Shown: in pieces, positions 9,527 through 18,240 of the stretch | Numbering within the stretch: position 1 is the stretch's first letter | Layout: each line of letters begins with the position of its first letter | Assembly: GCF_021568905.1 (NCBI RefSeq) | Contig: NZ_JAKGSB010000009.1 | Coordinates: 1 to 64,000, forward strand | From: Zavarzinia marina | Lineage (GTDB): Bacteria > Pseudomonadota > Alphaproteobacteria > Zavarziniales > Zavarziniaceae | Direction of reading: 5' to 3' | Length of the DNA: 64,000 nucleotides | Translations under genes and position numbers: made by a program | The notes under the pieces: generated by a model | Databases searched by the model: none | Told to the model about the DNA's origin: nothing | The model's input: only the letters and a program-made list of their open reading frames with translations

Positions 9527-10019
9527 CGCTCCTTTGAGAGGTTGCCGGGAATGCCATGGCAAAATGAAAGCTGGCGAGCGGAACGACGATCCATTGCAGG
9601 ACCGGGCTGACGCCGGCGCCGAGAACGGGGATCACCGGCATCAGGTCGCGATAGGCCCATGCCTGGCGCACCTCGATATTTAGCCATTCGCTGAAAATCG
9701 TGTAGGCAAGCCCGAAGGCCACAGTCCCCGCGACGACCGGAAGCCGGCGTTCGGTTGGCCATGCCCCATTCCCGAGAAGGAACAGGGAAAGCATGAGCGC
9801 GCTCAGGGCGATGAGAATATCGCCACCGGTGCAGTGAGCTGCAGCGAAAACGATTTCCCCCGCCGAGCCGGTTTCCCACAGCGTATAGAGCGGCATGTGG
9901 GCGAACTCCCAGACCAGGTTCGCGGCGGCGACAAAGGCCATGTAGCGGCGCAGCGCCGAAAGCCAACCGATAGATCTTTCACCGCGCACTCGGTCCATGT
10001 CCGAATGGACGCCGGTCAT
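9498..10019 (-). CDS. Multi-pass inner-membrane protein of the copper operon
   Basis: A 173-residue hydrophobic protein beginning MTGVHSDMDRV, with about four to five predicted membrane segments (around YMAFVAAANLVWEFAHM, IALSALMLSLFLLG, VVAGTVAFGLAYTIF and VLQWIVVPLASFHFAM). The start at 10019 overlaps the Sco stop as ATGA, indicating translational coupling; an in-frame ATG at 10046 would lie inside the Sco gene. Conserved-looking His and Trp residues occur in the first and last segments (EFAHMPLY, AAHCTGGD, SFHFAM), which might bind metal, but I do not recognise the family. It overlaps the decayed ccdA remnant downstream. Confidence 0.72.
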   Translation of the reverse strand: MTGVHSDMDRVRGERSIGWLSALRRYMAFVAAANLVWEFAHMPLYTLWETGSAGEIVFAAAHCTGGDILIALSALMLSLFLLGNGAWPTERRLPVVAGTVAFGLAYTIFSEWLNIEVRQAWAYRDLMPVIPVLGAGVSPVLQWIVVPLASFHFAMAFPATSQRSEPLDPPASA

Positions 10020-10708
10020 CGGAACAGCCCCTTCACGCTGTCCCACCAGCCAGCCTCTGTCGGCTTGGATGGGCGAGAGGGGGCGTTGGTCAGCCCGTTG
10101 ATGTAAAGCACCAGGTTCAAGGGCTCGAAGCGCAGGCCGTGGAACCTGGCGGCGAACCGGCTGCCACGGTCGATCACATGCGTGACGACGCCATGCAACT
10201 GCTGCCCGTCATCCTGCGGCTGGAACCTGACGTTATAGGTCTCCGAGAGCTTTCGCGTCGCGTCCTCGGGATCGCCCGGGCGGCGGGTCAGGAACATCCA
10301 GTTGCGCGGGTCGAGGCCGTGCGCCCCGCCATAGCTCTTCAGGACATCCGCGGTATCGACCTCGGGATCGGTCGTCACCGTGATGAACTGGACCATGTCC
10401 TTCATCGGCGTGGCGTTGATCTTCGACTGAACGTCGGCGATCAGGGCGGAGTGCAGGGGACAGACATCCGCGCAGCCGGCAAGGACGAAGTTCAGCACGA
10501 CGATCCTGTCGGCGAAGTCCGACAGCCTGACGATAGTGCCATCGGCATCGGCCAGTTTGAAGGGCGGGGCCGGGCTGTCGATGGGCTGAAAAAACTGCTC
10601 TTTGCTGCCCATGACCCGGTCGAGGTCGGCGCCCGGATGGTGCGCCATTGCCGGCATGGCGAAGGCAAATGCACCGATCAGAACAGCGGTTAATCGTGCG
10701 AGACTCAT
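10016..10708 (-). CDS. Sco1/SenC family copper chaperone / thiol protein
   Basis: A 230-residue exported protein with an N-terminal signal (MSLARLTAVLIGAFAFAMPA, cleavage near AMA-H). It has a thioredoxin-like fold with the Sco copper-site triad: CADVC (Cys79, Cys83) and GVVTHVID (His177). Sco proteins bind copper and deliver it to cytochrome oxidase CuA or act as periplasmic thiol reductases. The ATG at 10708 follows GAGGAGAAGAT, a strong ribosome-binding site, so the longer frame to 10855 is rejected. HHPGAD after the signal may add metal ligands. It sits in an operon with TlpA, cytochrome c and DUF411 genes, fitting periplasmic copper handling. Confidence 0.88.
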   Translation of the reverse strand: MSLARLTAVLIGAFAFAMPAMAHHPGADLDRVMGSKEQFFQPIDSPAPPFKLADADGTIVRLSDFADRIVVLNFVLAGCADVCPLHSALIADVQSKINATPMKDMVQFITVTTDPEVDTADVLKSYGGAHGLDPRNWMFLTRRPGDPEDATRKLSETYNVRFQPQDDGQQLHGVVTHVIDRGSRFAARFHGLRFEPLNLVLYINGLTNAPSRPSKPTEAGWWDSVKGLFR

Positions 10709-10755
10709 ATCTTCTCCTCGAACATCCCTGCGGTCGATGACGCCGGTCGGCGACA

Positions 10756-11052
10756 TCACTTCTGTCGGTTCCGCGGCAGTGGGCTTGCATCCGTCTCGCC
10801 ATGGGTCGCGCAAGACTTTGCCCCGCCGCCGCGCATGCACAGGCCGAGGGCGCACATCGCGGCGCAGGGCGCGAGGCTGATCAGGACCGGCGCCGCGCCG
10901 ACGGCCGTCAGCCAGTTCCAGTTCAGGGCAAGTCCTGCGGCGAGCGCCCCGAGGCCGACAAGCAGGACAATCCGACGTTTCGACAGCCAGGGCACCCTGA
11001 GGAACAATGGGACGCGCGGAGTTGGAGTTGTGGCGGGCCGTTCCGTGGTCAT
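10756..11052 (-). CDS. Small Cys-rich membrane protein
   Basis: A 98-residue protein with two hydrophobic segments: IVLLVGLGALAAGLALNWNW and LTAVGAAPVLISLAPCAAMC. The second is followed by ALGLCMRGGGAKSC, giving four Cys residues near the membrane surface that could bind copper or carry a disulfide. The start overlaps the TlpA stop as ATGA, showing coupling. Proteins of this kind recur as unnamed genes in proteobacterial metal-resistance clusters. A metal-related role is inferred from position only. Confidence 0.7.
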   Translation of the reverse strand: MTTERPATTPTPRVPLFLRVPWLSKRRIVLLVGLGALAAGLALNWNWLTAVGAAPVLISLAPCAAMCALGLCMRGGGAKSCATHGETDASPLPRNRQK

Positions 11053-11657
11053 CGTCTAGATTCCTTTCCTGTGTGGTCGGAGATGACGCTCTCGAAGAAG
11101 GCGACCATCTCCTGCGTGTCCCATTCGGCCGGTCCGATCAGCCGGCCGAGTTCCCGCCCGTCCGGGGCGATGAGCAATGTCTCCGGGAGGCCGTAGATCC
11201 CGATGTCGCGCGATGCTTTCATCGTCTCGTCGATGACGATGCCCAGATGTTGGATGCCGATCTTATCGAAGAACCGGCGGACGACATCCACACCGGCGCG
11301 ATCTATCGACAGGGCCACGACCTCGAAGCGCTCGCCGCCGAGACTTGCCTGAAGGCGGTCCAGTGTCGGCATCTCGTGGCGACAAGGGGCGCACCAGGTG
11401 GCCCAGATGTTGAGAAGGACGACCTTGCCGCGCCAGCGGTCGAGCGTAAGCGCGTTGCCGTTCTCATCGGCGAACGAGATTGCGGCGAGCGGCTGCGGCG
11501 TGTCGTGCAGCGGGACGGCATTCGGCCCGTCCGCCATCGTCGCGGTCGAGACGAGCAGTGCCAGCAGGAACCCGAGCGCAGGCAGGGGTTTTACTGGCTC
11601 GCCTCCCTTTCGCGGCGGCTCATCTCGGCCTGGTATTGCTGCTCCCGCTCCGGCCAA
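11049..11657 (-). CDS. TlpA-like periplasmic thioredoxin
   Basis: A thioredoxin-fold protein with the active site WATWCAPC (Cys89 and Cys92 counted from 11657), followed by RHEMPTLDRL and a conserved cis-Pro region GLPETLLI. A hydrophobic export signal (ALGFLLALLVSTATMADG) lies at residues 27-44. TlpA-type proteins reduce periplasmic disulfides, often serving cytochrome c and copper-site assembly. The start is uncertain: the first ATG at 11657 lies 67 bases inside the upstream cytochrome c gene, and no other ATG precedes the signal, so a non-ATG start near 11585 is possible. Its presumed electron donor CcdA is decayed downstream, so it may depend on a CcdA or DsbD elsewhere. Confidence 0.85.
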   Translation of the reverse strand: MAGAGAAIPGRDEPPRKGGEPVKPLPALGFLLALLVSTATMADGPNAVPLHDTPQPLAAISFADENGNALTLDRWRGKVVLLNIWATWCAPCRHEMPTLDRLQASLGGERFEVVALSIDRAGVDVVRRFFDKIGIQHLGIVIDETMKASRDIGIYGLPETLLIAPDGRELGRLIGPAEWDTQEMVAFFESVISDHTGKESRR

Positions 11658-12055
11658 GAGCTCTTGATGAAGTCCAGAACCGCGTGGATATCCTCGTCGG
11701 ACAACACGCCAGCGAATCCAGGCATGTCGCTCTGATAGCCGCCGCCGACGACCGCGGCGGGTCCTTCCTTGGTGATGCGGAACAGGACACCGTCAGAGTG
11801 GTGCCACGTGTGTCCCGAAGCGTCGTGCGGCGGCGCGGGCAGGCGACCCGACGGCAGGCGGCTCTTCCAGTCCGGCTGGCCTTCGAGCTTCGCGCCGTGA
11901 CATGAAGCGCAGTTCGCCGCGTAGATCGCGCGTCCGCGGTCGAGCCGTTCAGCGGATGCCTCCGTCGGGCCACTTTGATCAAACCTGACCCAGAGCAGCC
12001 CGGCCACGGCGCTTCCGCCGAGCAACATCGTGGCGCCAATAATGGCGCGGTTCAT
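11591..12055 (-). CDS. Small monohaem class I cytochrome c, membrane-anchored
   Basis: A 154-residue protein with an N-terminal hydrophobic anchor (ATMLLGGSAVAGLLWV) and a haem site CASCH (Cys49, Cys52, His53). The likely sixth ligand is Met111 in SDMPGF. The C-terminal 30 residues are charged and Gln/Glu/Arg-rich. It resembles the cytochrome c proteins commonly encoded next to CopC, Sco and DUF411 genes, and probably carries electrons in the periplasm. The start at 12055 overlaps the stop of the small upstream gene by one base (TGATG). A longer frame to 12148 is rejected because it would overlap that gene. Confidence 0.85.
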   Translation of the reverse strand: MNRAIIGATMLLGGSAVAGLLWVRFDQSGPTEASAERLDRGRAIYAANCASCHGAKLEGQPDWKSRLPSGRLPAPPHDASGHTWHHSDGVLFRITKEGPAAVVGGGYQSDMPGFAGVLSDEDIHAVLDFIKSSWPEREQQYQAEMSRREREASQ

Positions 12056-12210
12056 CAGCGTTTGCCCCCGAAGAGGTATTTGACCAGCGCCGCAATCCCG
12101 AGGACGAGCAGGACGATCACGAGCAGCCAGACAAGGCCCATGCCCCACATCATCATGCCGCCCATGCCGTCCATCATCCCCATGCCCATACCGGTCGGAG
12201 CGTTGTTCAT
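12055..12210 (-). CDS. Small Met-rich single-pass membrane peptide
   Basis: A 51-residue peptide starting MNNAPTGMGMGMMDGMGGMM, then MWGMGLV and one hydrophobic helix (LVWLLVIVLLVLGIAALV), ending KYLFGGKR. Ten Met residues lie in the first 25, a pattern common in Cu(I)-binding peptides. The stop overlaps the cytochrome c start as TGATG, and the start follows 12 bases after the DUF411 gene. Conserved position in an operon and composition support it as real. The function is unknown; a copper-sensing or chaperone role at the membrane is only a suggestion. Confidence 0.72.
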   Translation of the reverse strand: MNNAPTGMGMGMMDGMGGMMMWGMGLVWLLVIVLLVLGIAALVKYLFGGKR

Positions 12211-12222
12211 CGGAAAATCTCC

Positions 12223-12669
12223 CTATTCGACCGCGTATACGGACGGCTTGCCGTCACCCACGGCGTAGATCGTAAAAGGTTCGGTCTTGGCGCCGCTCAT
12301 GCCGGGTGATCCCATCGGCATGCCGGGCAAGGTCACGCCCTTGATGTCCGGATGCTCCGAGAGCAGGCGATTGACGGTCGCGACAGGCACATGGCCGCTC
12401 ACCACATAATCGTCGATGAAGGCGAGGTGGCAGCCCTGGAAATCGTCCGGGATGCCGGCCTCGCGGCTCATGGCGACCAGTTCATGGGTCGGCTTGACGC
12501 TCACGGTGAATCCGTTCTCACGCAGATAGTCGGCATAGCTTTCGCAGCAGCCGCATTGCGGGTTCTTGTAGAGGCTCACTTCCTCGGCGACCGCGAGAGA
12601 TGCGTTCGTGATGTAGACGCCGGCACCGAGGACGGCTGCGGCGAGGGCGGCGACGATGATCTTGTGCAT
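12223..12669 (-). CDS. DUF411 family periplasmic metal-binding protein
   Basis: A 148-residue exported protein. After a signal (IIVAALAAAVLGAGVYI) comes the DUF411 hallmark NPQCGCCESY (Cys39, Cys41, Cys42), followed by GCHLAFIDDY (Cys80, His81) and VSGHVPV. The three Cys plus the CH pair form a likely Cu(I) site. The C-terminal segment LPGMPMGSPGM is Met-rich. DUF411 proteins occur in copper-resistance operons and are thought to bind copper in the periplasm. A good ribosome-binding site (AGGAGAACC) precedes the start. A paralogue is encoded at the far end of the island (23816-24295). Confidence 0.88.
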   Translation of the reverse strand: MHKIIVAALAAAVLGAGVYITNASLAVAEEVSLYKNPQCGCCESYADYLRENGFTVSVKPTHELVAMSREAGIPDDFQGCHLAFIDDYVVSGHVPVATVNRLLSEHPDIKGVTLPGMPMGSPGMSGAKTEPFTIYAVGDGKPSVYAVE

Positions 12670-12693
12670 TATGGTTCTCCTTGAATCTCTAGA

Positions 12694-14166
12694 TCAGACA
12701 ACGCGGATGACACCCATCATCCCGCCAGCCTGGTGTTCGAGGATGTGGCAGTGGAACATCCAGTCGCCGGGATTGTCGGCGACGAAGGCAATCTCGACCT
12801 TCTCCCGTGGCGCCATTAGCACCGTGTCCTGCCATTCGCGGTGCGGCGTCGGCTCGCCGTTGCGCGAGATTACCCGGAAGGAATGGCCGTGCAGATGGAT
12901 CGGGTGGTGCCACGCCGTCGCATTGGTCATGGCGATCACATGCGAACCATCGCGTTCGAGCGTCAGCATCGGGTCTAGCACATGGCCTTCGGCGGCCTTG
13001 CCATTGACGAACCAGATGCCATTGCCGTGCATCATGCCCATCATGCCGCGCATCATCCCGCCGCCCATTCCCCTTGATGTTCCTTCGCCCATGCTGCCGC
13101 CCATCTCGGCCATCACCATTCCGCCCATCATGCCGCCGTTGAAGATCACCTCGTGGCGGAGCGCCGCAGCGACATTTGGTTCGCGCAAGGGATTGGCGGG
13201 CAGGACGATCGGCCAGTCAGGCATGGTGTCCCTAAACGCTGTCTCACCGTAGGCGAGGTCGACCAGCCGGTATTCGAGGTCCCGATAGAAGCGGTCAATG
13301 ACCGAGACCCGACTGCCGGGCTCGCCCATCATGTCGAGAATGATGTCGGCCCGCATCGCCGGTCCCAGTACGACGAGGCCGCCCATTGGCGCGTGCGGCG
13401 TTACCGGCTGGCCGTCGAGCGCGATGACCGTCGGTGTATGGCCTTGGAAGTCGAGGCTGAAGATGCGCGCGTTCGCGGCATTGATGAGCCGCAGCCGGAT
13501 GCGCTCGCCGCTGCGCACCGGACGCGCGTCCGGCACGCGACCGTTGATGGTGACGGTGTTGCCGATCCGGCCATTGTGGCTCATGTCATGGCCGTTACCG
13601 AAATCGTTGGAGATCTCGGCAGACTTCGTGAGCCGCCAGTCGTCGAGCACCCAGACGAGTTCCCGATCGACTTTTGGCGGTTCGGGCTCTTCGACGATCA
13701 GCGGCCCGTACAGGCCGCGGCCGACCTGCTCGAAGCTGCGCTGATGCGGGTGATACCAGAAGGTGCCGGCATCGACCGCGTCGAACTCGTAGACGAAGGT
13801 TCCGCCCGGCGCGATCGGCGGCTGGTTGAGATGCGGCACGCCATCCATGGCGTTGGGGACCCGGAGCCCGTGCCAGTGGACTGTGGTCTCTTCGGCAAGC
13901 CCGTTCTCGACGGTAATCCGAAGACGCTCGCCCTGACGAACGCGGATTTCAGGTCCGGGGACGGTCTCGTTATAGCACCAGGCGGGCGTCTCGCCGTGCG
14001 GCTCCGGAACGAGCCGCGCCCGTCCCGGCGCGGCCCGCAAGGAGAACTCCCGGACGCCGGCCGCACGTGCGGGCAACATAAGGCCAGGCATGCTCAGGCT
14101 TGCAGCGCCGGCGGCGCACGCCTTCAGTAAAGTTCGGCGCGATAGCGCCAAGGTCATCGGTGACAT
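12694..14166 (-). CDS. Tat-exported multicopper oxidase (CueO-like)
   Basis: A 490-residue protein with a twin-arginine signal (LSRRTLLKACAAG). It has all four copper motifs: HWHG (97-100), WYHPH (137-141), HPIHLHGHSF (near 420) and HCHILEHQAGGM (near 472). These define the type 1 and trinuclear sites of laccase-like oxidases that oxidise Cu(I) to Cu(II) in the periplasm. A Met/Gly-rich insert lies just before the third motif (runs of GGMM, RGMMGMM, HGNG), typical of copper-tolerance oxidases. An alternative start four codons in (MTLALS) keeps the signal. It begins the run of leftward copper genes behind 14307-14651. Confidence 0.92.
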   Translation of the reverse strand: MSPMTLALSRRTLLKACAAGAASLSMPGLMLPARAAGVREFSLRAAPGRARLVPEPHGETPAWCYNETVPGPEIRVRQGERLRITVENGLAEETTVHWHGLRVPNAMDGVPHLNQPPIAPGGTFVYEFDAVDAGTFWYHPHQRSFEQVGRGLYGPLIVEEPEPPKVDRELVWVLDDWRLTKSAEISNDFGNGHDMSHNGRIGNTVTINGRVPDARPVRSGERIRLRLINAANARIFSLDFQGHTPTVIALDGQPVTPHAPMGGLVVLGPAMRADIILDMMGEPGSRVSVIDRFYRDLEYRLVDLAYGETAFRDTMPDWPIVLPANPLREPNVAAALRHEVIFNGGMMGGMVMAEMGGSMGEGTSRGMGGGMMRGMMGMMHGNGIWFVNGKAAEGHVLDPMLTLERDGSHVIAMTNATAWHHPIHLHGHSFRVISRNGEPTPHREWQDTVLMAPREKVEIAFVADNPGDWMFHCHILEHQAGGMMGVIRVV

Positions 14167-14205
14167 GGTTCGCTCTCATCTGATTTCCGCTGTGCTTCAG
14201 ATGTA

Positions 14206-14218
14206 CAGACACTGTCTG
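14206..14218. promoter_or_regulatory. Perfect palindrome upstream of the multicopper oxidase gene
   Basis: CAGACA-C-TGTCTG, 40 bases before the oxidase start codon and between it and the upstream hypothetical gene. It could be an operator for a regulator encoded elsewhere, since no metal regulator lies in the window. Position and symmetry are the only evidence. Confidence 0.3.
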
Positions 14219-14306
14219 CACAGGCATTGAGCAGCGACTGCCCGCGCGATTGCCCGGGAAGCGCAGCAGGGCGCAGCGGTCGGAGCGCACCCCGACCGGC
14301 GTCCGA

Positions 14307-14651
14307 TCAGATGAGCGTTCGGGGAGGGTAGGGTTCGGGCGGACCTGTCCGTCCGACAAGGTTGTAAAAGGCTCGGACCGACGGTGTTAAACCTGTCACC
14401 GCTGGGACACCGCCCTCCGGACTGAGATTGGCCAGAACCGGAGCGACGCAGACCATGTCACAGTCAAGCCCGCCCTCGTCCCCGTCACTCTCGGAGCCGC
14501 AGCCCTGACAGTCGGCCATATCCATGGCGCCGCCATCGGCGAGCGCCATCTTGATCGACATGGTGGTTGTGCTCGCCGCGTGCGCGACCGAACCCACCGC
14601 GAATGCGGTGAGCAAGGCGAACACGAATATCCGTACGAGCTTGACCATCAT
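14307..14651 (-). CDS. Small exported Cys-rich hypothetical protein
   Basis: A protein of about 114 residues with a clear signal peptide (MMVKLVRIFVFALLTAFAVG, then SVAHAA). The mature part contains MDMADCQGCGSESDG followed by LDCDMVCVAP, four Cys residues in CxxC-like pairs with Met and Asp, suggestive of metal binding. The start is placed at 14651, directly before the signal; the frame continues upstream to 14690. It resembles the short unnamed exported proteins that head copper clusters and probably co-transcribes with the oxidase gene. Function is unproven. Confidence 0.65.
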   Translation of the reverse strand: MMVKLVRIFVFALLTAFAVGSVAHAASTTTMSIKMALADGGAMDMADCQGCGSESDGDEGGLDCDMVCVAPVLANLSPEGGVPAVTGLTPSVRAFYNLVGRTGPPEPYPPRTLI

Positions 14652-14713
14652 GTATTCATAGACCGCCGCAGAATTCTTGTCGAGTTCCAAGGTGTCACGC
14701 CTTCTTGAGGACC

Positions 14714-15204
<491 letters not shown>

Positions 15205-15297
15205 TTGATGATTTGATGAGGTAGAACCGTTGACCTGCCAGAAGCATCATGCTAGCCAAGCTCCATGGGAAGTACCTTCTTCACGCTGGGTGATGGT

Positions 15298-15678
15298 ATG
15301 AGGCGCCTATTAGGCGCACTCGTCGCTGTGGCATTTCTCATGGCGAGCGTCGGCATTGGCCACTCCATGCCCGCATCAGGTCCCCATGACCATCCGGTCG
15401 AGACCACATCGCCCCATGCGGACGACAGTCATGCGCGCGTCTCGCAAGTGGAGGATTGCGGCGAAACCGCAGCACAGCAGGACCAAGGGCAGCCCGCGAC
15501 GCACGGGACCCTTGGAAACTGCTGCGTCGTCGCTTGCTCTCCGACTGTTATCGTCGCCGCCATTGCGGAAGTCGCCGTCATCACCTTTTCCGGGATACGG
15601 CTGGGTGTTCATGTAGACCGGTTCGCCGGCTCGAATGCCCCGGACGGCCTTTTCCGTCCTCCCCGCGCTCGCGTCTGA
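15298..15678 (+). CDS. Small exported His/Cys-containing hypothetical protein
   Basis: A 126-residue protein starting MRRLLGALVAVAFLMASVGI, a signal peptide, then a His-rich stretch (HSMPASGPHDHPVE, SPHADDSHAR) and later NCCVVACSP ahead of a second hydrophobic segment. The start at 15298 puts the signal at the N-terminus; an ATG at 15265 is also in frame. It has the look of small copper-associated exported proteins (DUF2946-like in layout, not confirmed). It is the first gene of the rightward copper arm, 240 bases before the cupredoxin gene. Confidence 0.6.
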   Translation: MRRLLGALVAVAFLMASVGIGHSMPASGPHDHPVETTSPHADDSHARVSQVEDCGETAAQQDQGQPATHGTLGNCCVVACSPTVIVAAIAEVAVITFSGIRLGVHVDRFAGSNAPDGLFRPPRARV

Positions 15679-15917
15679 TCTCCGCGCGGCTGCCCTGATG
15701 GGGCGGGGATCGGACATGGCGAGACCTTCTCGTCTCTACTGACGCAAGAATTTCGTTCGTTCGAGCGTAGTAGGTCCGGAAGTGCGCTTGCGCACGGCCC
15801 GTCTTCCTTTCAATCGGCTGTTGCCGCCTGGAGATTTGCTCCCGGGCTATGGAGATCTGCGCCCTTAATCGGCCACCGTTCTCACATCAACGCAACAACG
15901 AACAGGATTCTCAGATT

Positions 15918-16469
15918 ATGTCGAACACACTCCCGAACCTCCTCCGCATTTCCCTTCTCGCTGGCTTCACGACTATCGCCGCCGGTGCCGCTTCCGCATC
16001 TCCCGGTCATAGCCTGCCGTTCGGCGAGCCAGCTAAAGCCGAGCAGGCCACGCGCACCGTGACGATCACCATGCGCGACAACCTGTACGAACCCGAAAGT
16101 CTGACCGTAAAGCCTGGCGAGATCGTCCGCTTCGTGCTCGTGAACGAAGGCGAGCTCCTTCATGAGTTCAACATCGGCACCCCCGCCATGCACGCCAAGC
16201 ACCAGGAAGAAATGGCGATGATGATGGAACACGGAATGCTAACGCCGACGGGCATGAACCACGATATGTCGAAGATGGACCATTCAGAGATGGGCGGCAT
16301 GAACATGGGCGATATGAAGCATGAAGACCCCAATAGCGTATTGGTTGAGCCCGGCAAGACGGCCGAACTGGTCTGGAAATTTACGCAGCCGACTGAACTG
16401 GAGTTCGCCTGCAACATCCCGGGTCACTACGAGTCCGGTATGGCCGGCCCCATCAACTTTACGAAGTGA
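15918..16469 (+). CDS. Periplasmic cupredoxin (plastocyanin-like)
   Basis: A 183-residue exported protein with a signal ending near SASA. The cupredoxin copper ligands are visible: His82 (LLHEFNIG), Cys165 (EFACNIPGH), His170 and Met175 (YESGM). A 50-residue Met/His-rich insert lies between the first His and the last three ligands (repeats such as HGM, MNHDMSKMDHSEMGGMNMG), giving extra low-affinity Cu sites. The start at 15918 directly precedes the signal. The gene is followed after 16 bases by the CopA oxidase gene. It probably binds periplasmic copper or passes electrons to CopA. Confidence 0.87.
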   Translation: MSNTLPNLLRISLLAGFTTIAAGAASASPGHSLPFGEPAKAEQATRTVTITMRDNLYEPESLTVKPGEIVRFVLVNEGELLHEFNIGTPAMHAKHQEEMAMMMEHGMLTPTGMNHDMSKMDHSEMGGMNMGDMKHEDPNSVLVEPGKTAELVWKFTQPTELEFACNIPGHYESGMAGPINFTK

Positions 16470-16485
16470 ACGGGAGGAGCAGACG

Positions 16486-18231
16486 ATGAACAAACCAATC
16501 TCTGGCTTCTCGCGACGGGACGCGCTCAAGCTCGCCGGAGCGGCGGGAATTGCAGGTACCCTCGTGGTCTATCCCGGACGTCGCAGCTTTGCGTCCTCGA
16601 CGAAGGAGTACACCCTGAACGTCGAAACAGGCCGCATCGCCGTCGATGGCGTCAGCAGTAACGCCATCCTGATGGGCGGTTCTGTGCCGGCGCCGACAAT
16701 GCGCTGGCGGGAGGGTGACGAGGTCGTGGTCTATGCGACCAATCGGCTCGATGTGCCCACGTCTATCCACTGGCACGGCCTCCTCATCGAAGGCGTGATG
16801 GACGGCGCGCCAGGTTTCAACGGCTTTGTCGCCATCCAGCCCGGCGAGACCTACACCTACCGCTTCAAGCTACGCCAAGCCGGCACCTATTGGTACCACA
16901 GCCACTCCGCGATGCAGGAGCAGCAGGGCATGTACGGCGCCATCGTCATCGAGCCGTCCGGGCGCGAGCCGGTGCGCGCGGATCGCGATTATGTCGTGGT
17001 CCTTTCGGACCATACTCAGGAAGATCCAAAGCGCGTGCTGTCTAACCTGAAAGCTGATGCCGGGTACTACAATTACGGGAAAAGAACCCTCATCGACTTT
17101 TTTCGAGACGCAAGCCGCGACGGGTTCAATATCGCTCTGAAGGACCGCCTAGATTGGGGCGAAATGCGGATGGACCCGACCGACCTCGCGGATGTCACCG
17201 GATATACCTTCCTAGTCAACGGCCGTGGACCGCAAGACAACTGGACCGCTCTTTTCAAGCCCGGTGAGCGTGTCCGCCTCAGATTCATCAACGCATCCGC
17301 CATGAGCTTCTTCGACGTCCGCATACCGGGCCTTCCCATGACCGTGTTCTCGGCCGATGGGCAGAATGTCCAGCCGGTTCGGGTCGACGAGTTCCGCTTT
17401 GGCGTCGGCGAGACATACGACGTCATCGTGCTTCCACGCGATGACAAGGCGTTCACGATCTTCGCAGAGCCGATCGATCGTTCGGGCTATGCCCGGGCGA
17501 CGCTGGCGCCGCGTGAGGGTATGGAGGCTGCTATCCCCGAACAGCGACCGCGCACGATCCTCAGCATGGCGGACATGGGCATGGCACACGGTGGCATGGA
17601 CCACGGTTCGATGACGGGGATGGATCATGGCTCGATGGCGGGCGGCGCCATGTCCGGTGGCGCGATGGCTGGCATGGACCATAGCAAGATGGGCGGGGCT
17701 CCCATGGCTGGCATGGACCACGGCGCCATGGGTCATGGCGGAGCCGCGGCGGAGGGAGGAGAACGCCGCCCCTTCGGTTGGGCCGACGCAAGCACGCCGC
17801 CGGGGGCGAAGGCTCTGGACTACGCGGATCTGAAAGCGTCGACCCCGAACCCGGACGGCCGTGAACCGAATCACGAGATCGAAGTGCGGCTGACAGGCAT
17901 CATGGAACGGTACATGTGGAACCTGAACGGCCGTCCCTTCGGGAAGGACGAGCCGATCCGTGTGGCCTACGGGGACCGGGTGCGCTTGAAGTTCGTCAAC
18001 ACGACGATGATGGCGCACCCAATGCACCTGCACGGCATGTTTGTCGAACTGGAGAACGGCCAGACCGACAGGAAGCCGCGCAAGCACGTTGTCGTGGTAC
18101 CTCCCGGCAAGACCGTCTCTGCGGTGTTGACGGCGAACGAGCCGGGCGACTGGCCGTTCCATTGCCACCTTATCTATCACATGGAAGCTGGGATGATGAC
18201 GCGTTTCATCGTCGAGCCGAAAAGCGCGTGA
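16486..18231 (+). CDS. copA: CopA/PcoA-type multicopper oxidase
   Basis: A 581-residue Tat-exported oxidase: SRRDALKLAG heads the signal, with GGAGGAGC just upstream of the ATG. All copper motifs are present: HWHG, WYHSHS, HPMHLHGM and HCHLIYHMEAGM. A Met/His-rich insert of about 65 residues before the C-terminal cupredoxin domain repeats MDHGSM, MDHSKM and MDHGAM. This is the signature of CopA of plasmid-type copper resistance, a periplasmic oxidase and copper sink that works with CopB. It lies in the order cupredoxin-CopA-CopB-pseudoazurin, one operon by spacing. Confidence 0.93.
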   Translation: MNKPISGFSRRDALKLAGAAGIAGTLVVYPGRRSFASSTKEYTLNVETGRIAVDGVSSNAILMGGSVPAPTMRWREGDEVVVYATNRLDVPTSIHWHGLLIEGVMDGAPGFNGFVAIQPGETYTYRFKLRQAGTYWYHSHSAMQEQQGMYGAIVIEPSGREPVRADRDYVVVLSDHTQEDPKRVLSNLKADAGYYNYGKRTLIDFFRDASRDGFNIALKDRLDWGEMRMDPTDLADVTGYTFLVNGRGPQDNWTALFKPGERVRLRFINASAMSFFDVRIPGLPMTVFSADGQNVQPVRVDEFRFGVGETYDVIVLPRDDKAFTIFAEPIDRSGYARATLAPREGMEAAIPEQRPRTILSMADMGMAHGGMDHGSMTGMDHGSMAGGAMSGGAMAGMDHSKMGGAPMAGMDHGAMGHGGAAAEGGERRPFGWADASTPPGAKALDYADLKASTPNPDGREPNHEIEVRLTGIMERYMWNLNGRPFGKDEPIRVAYGDRVRLKFVNTTMMAHPMHLHGMFVELENGQTDRKPRKHVVVVPPGKTVSAVLTANEPGDWPFHCHLIYHMEAGMMTRFIVEPKSA

Positions 18232-18240
18232 GGCAGAACG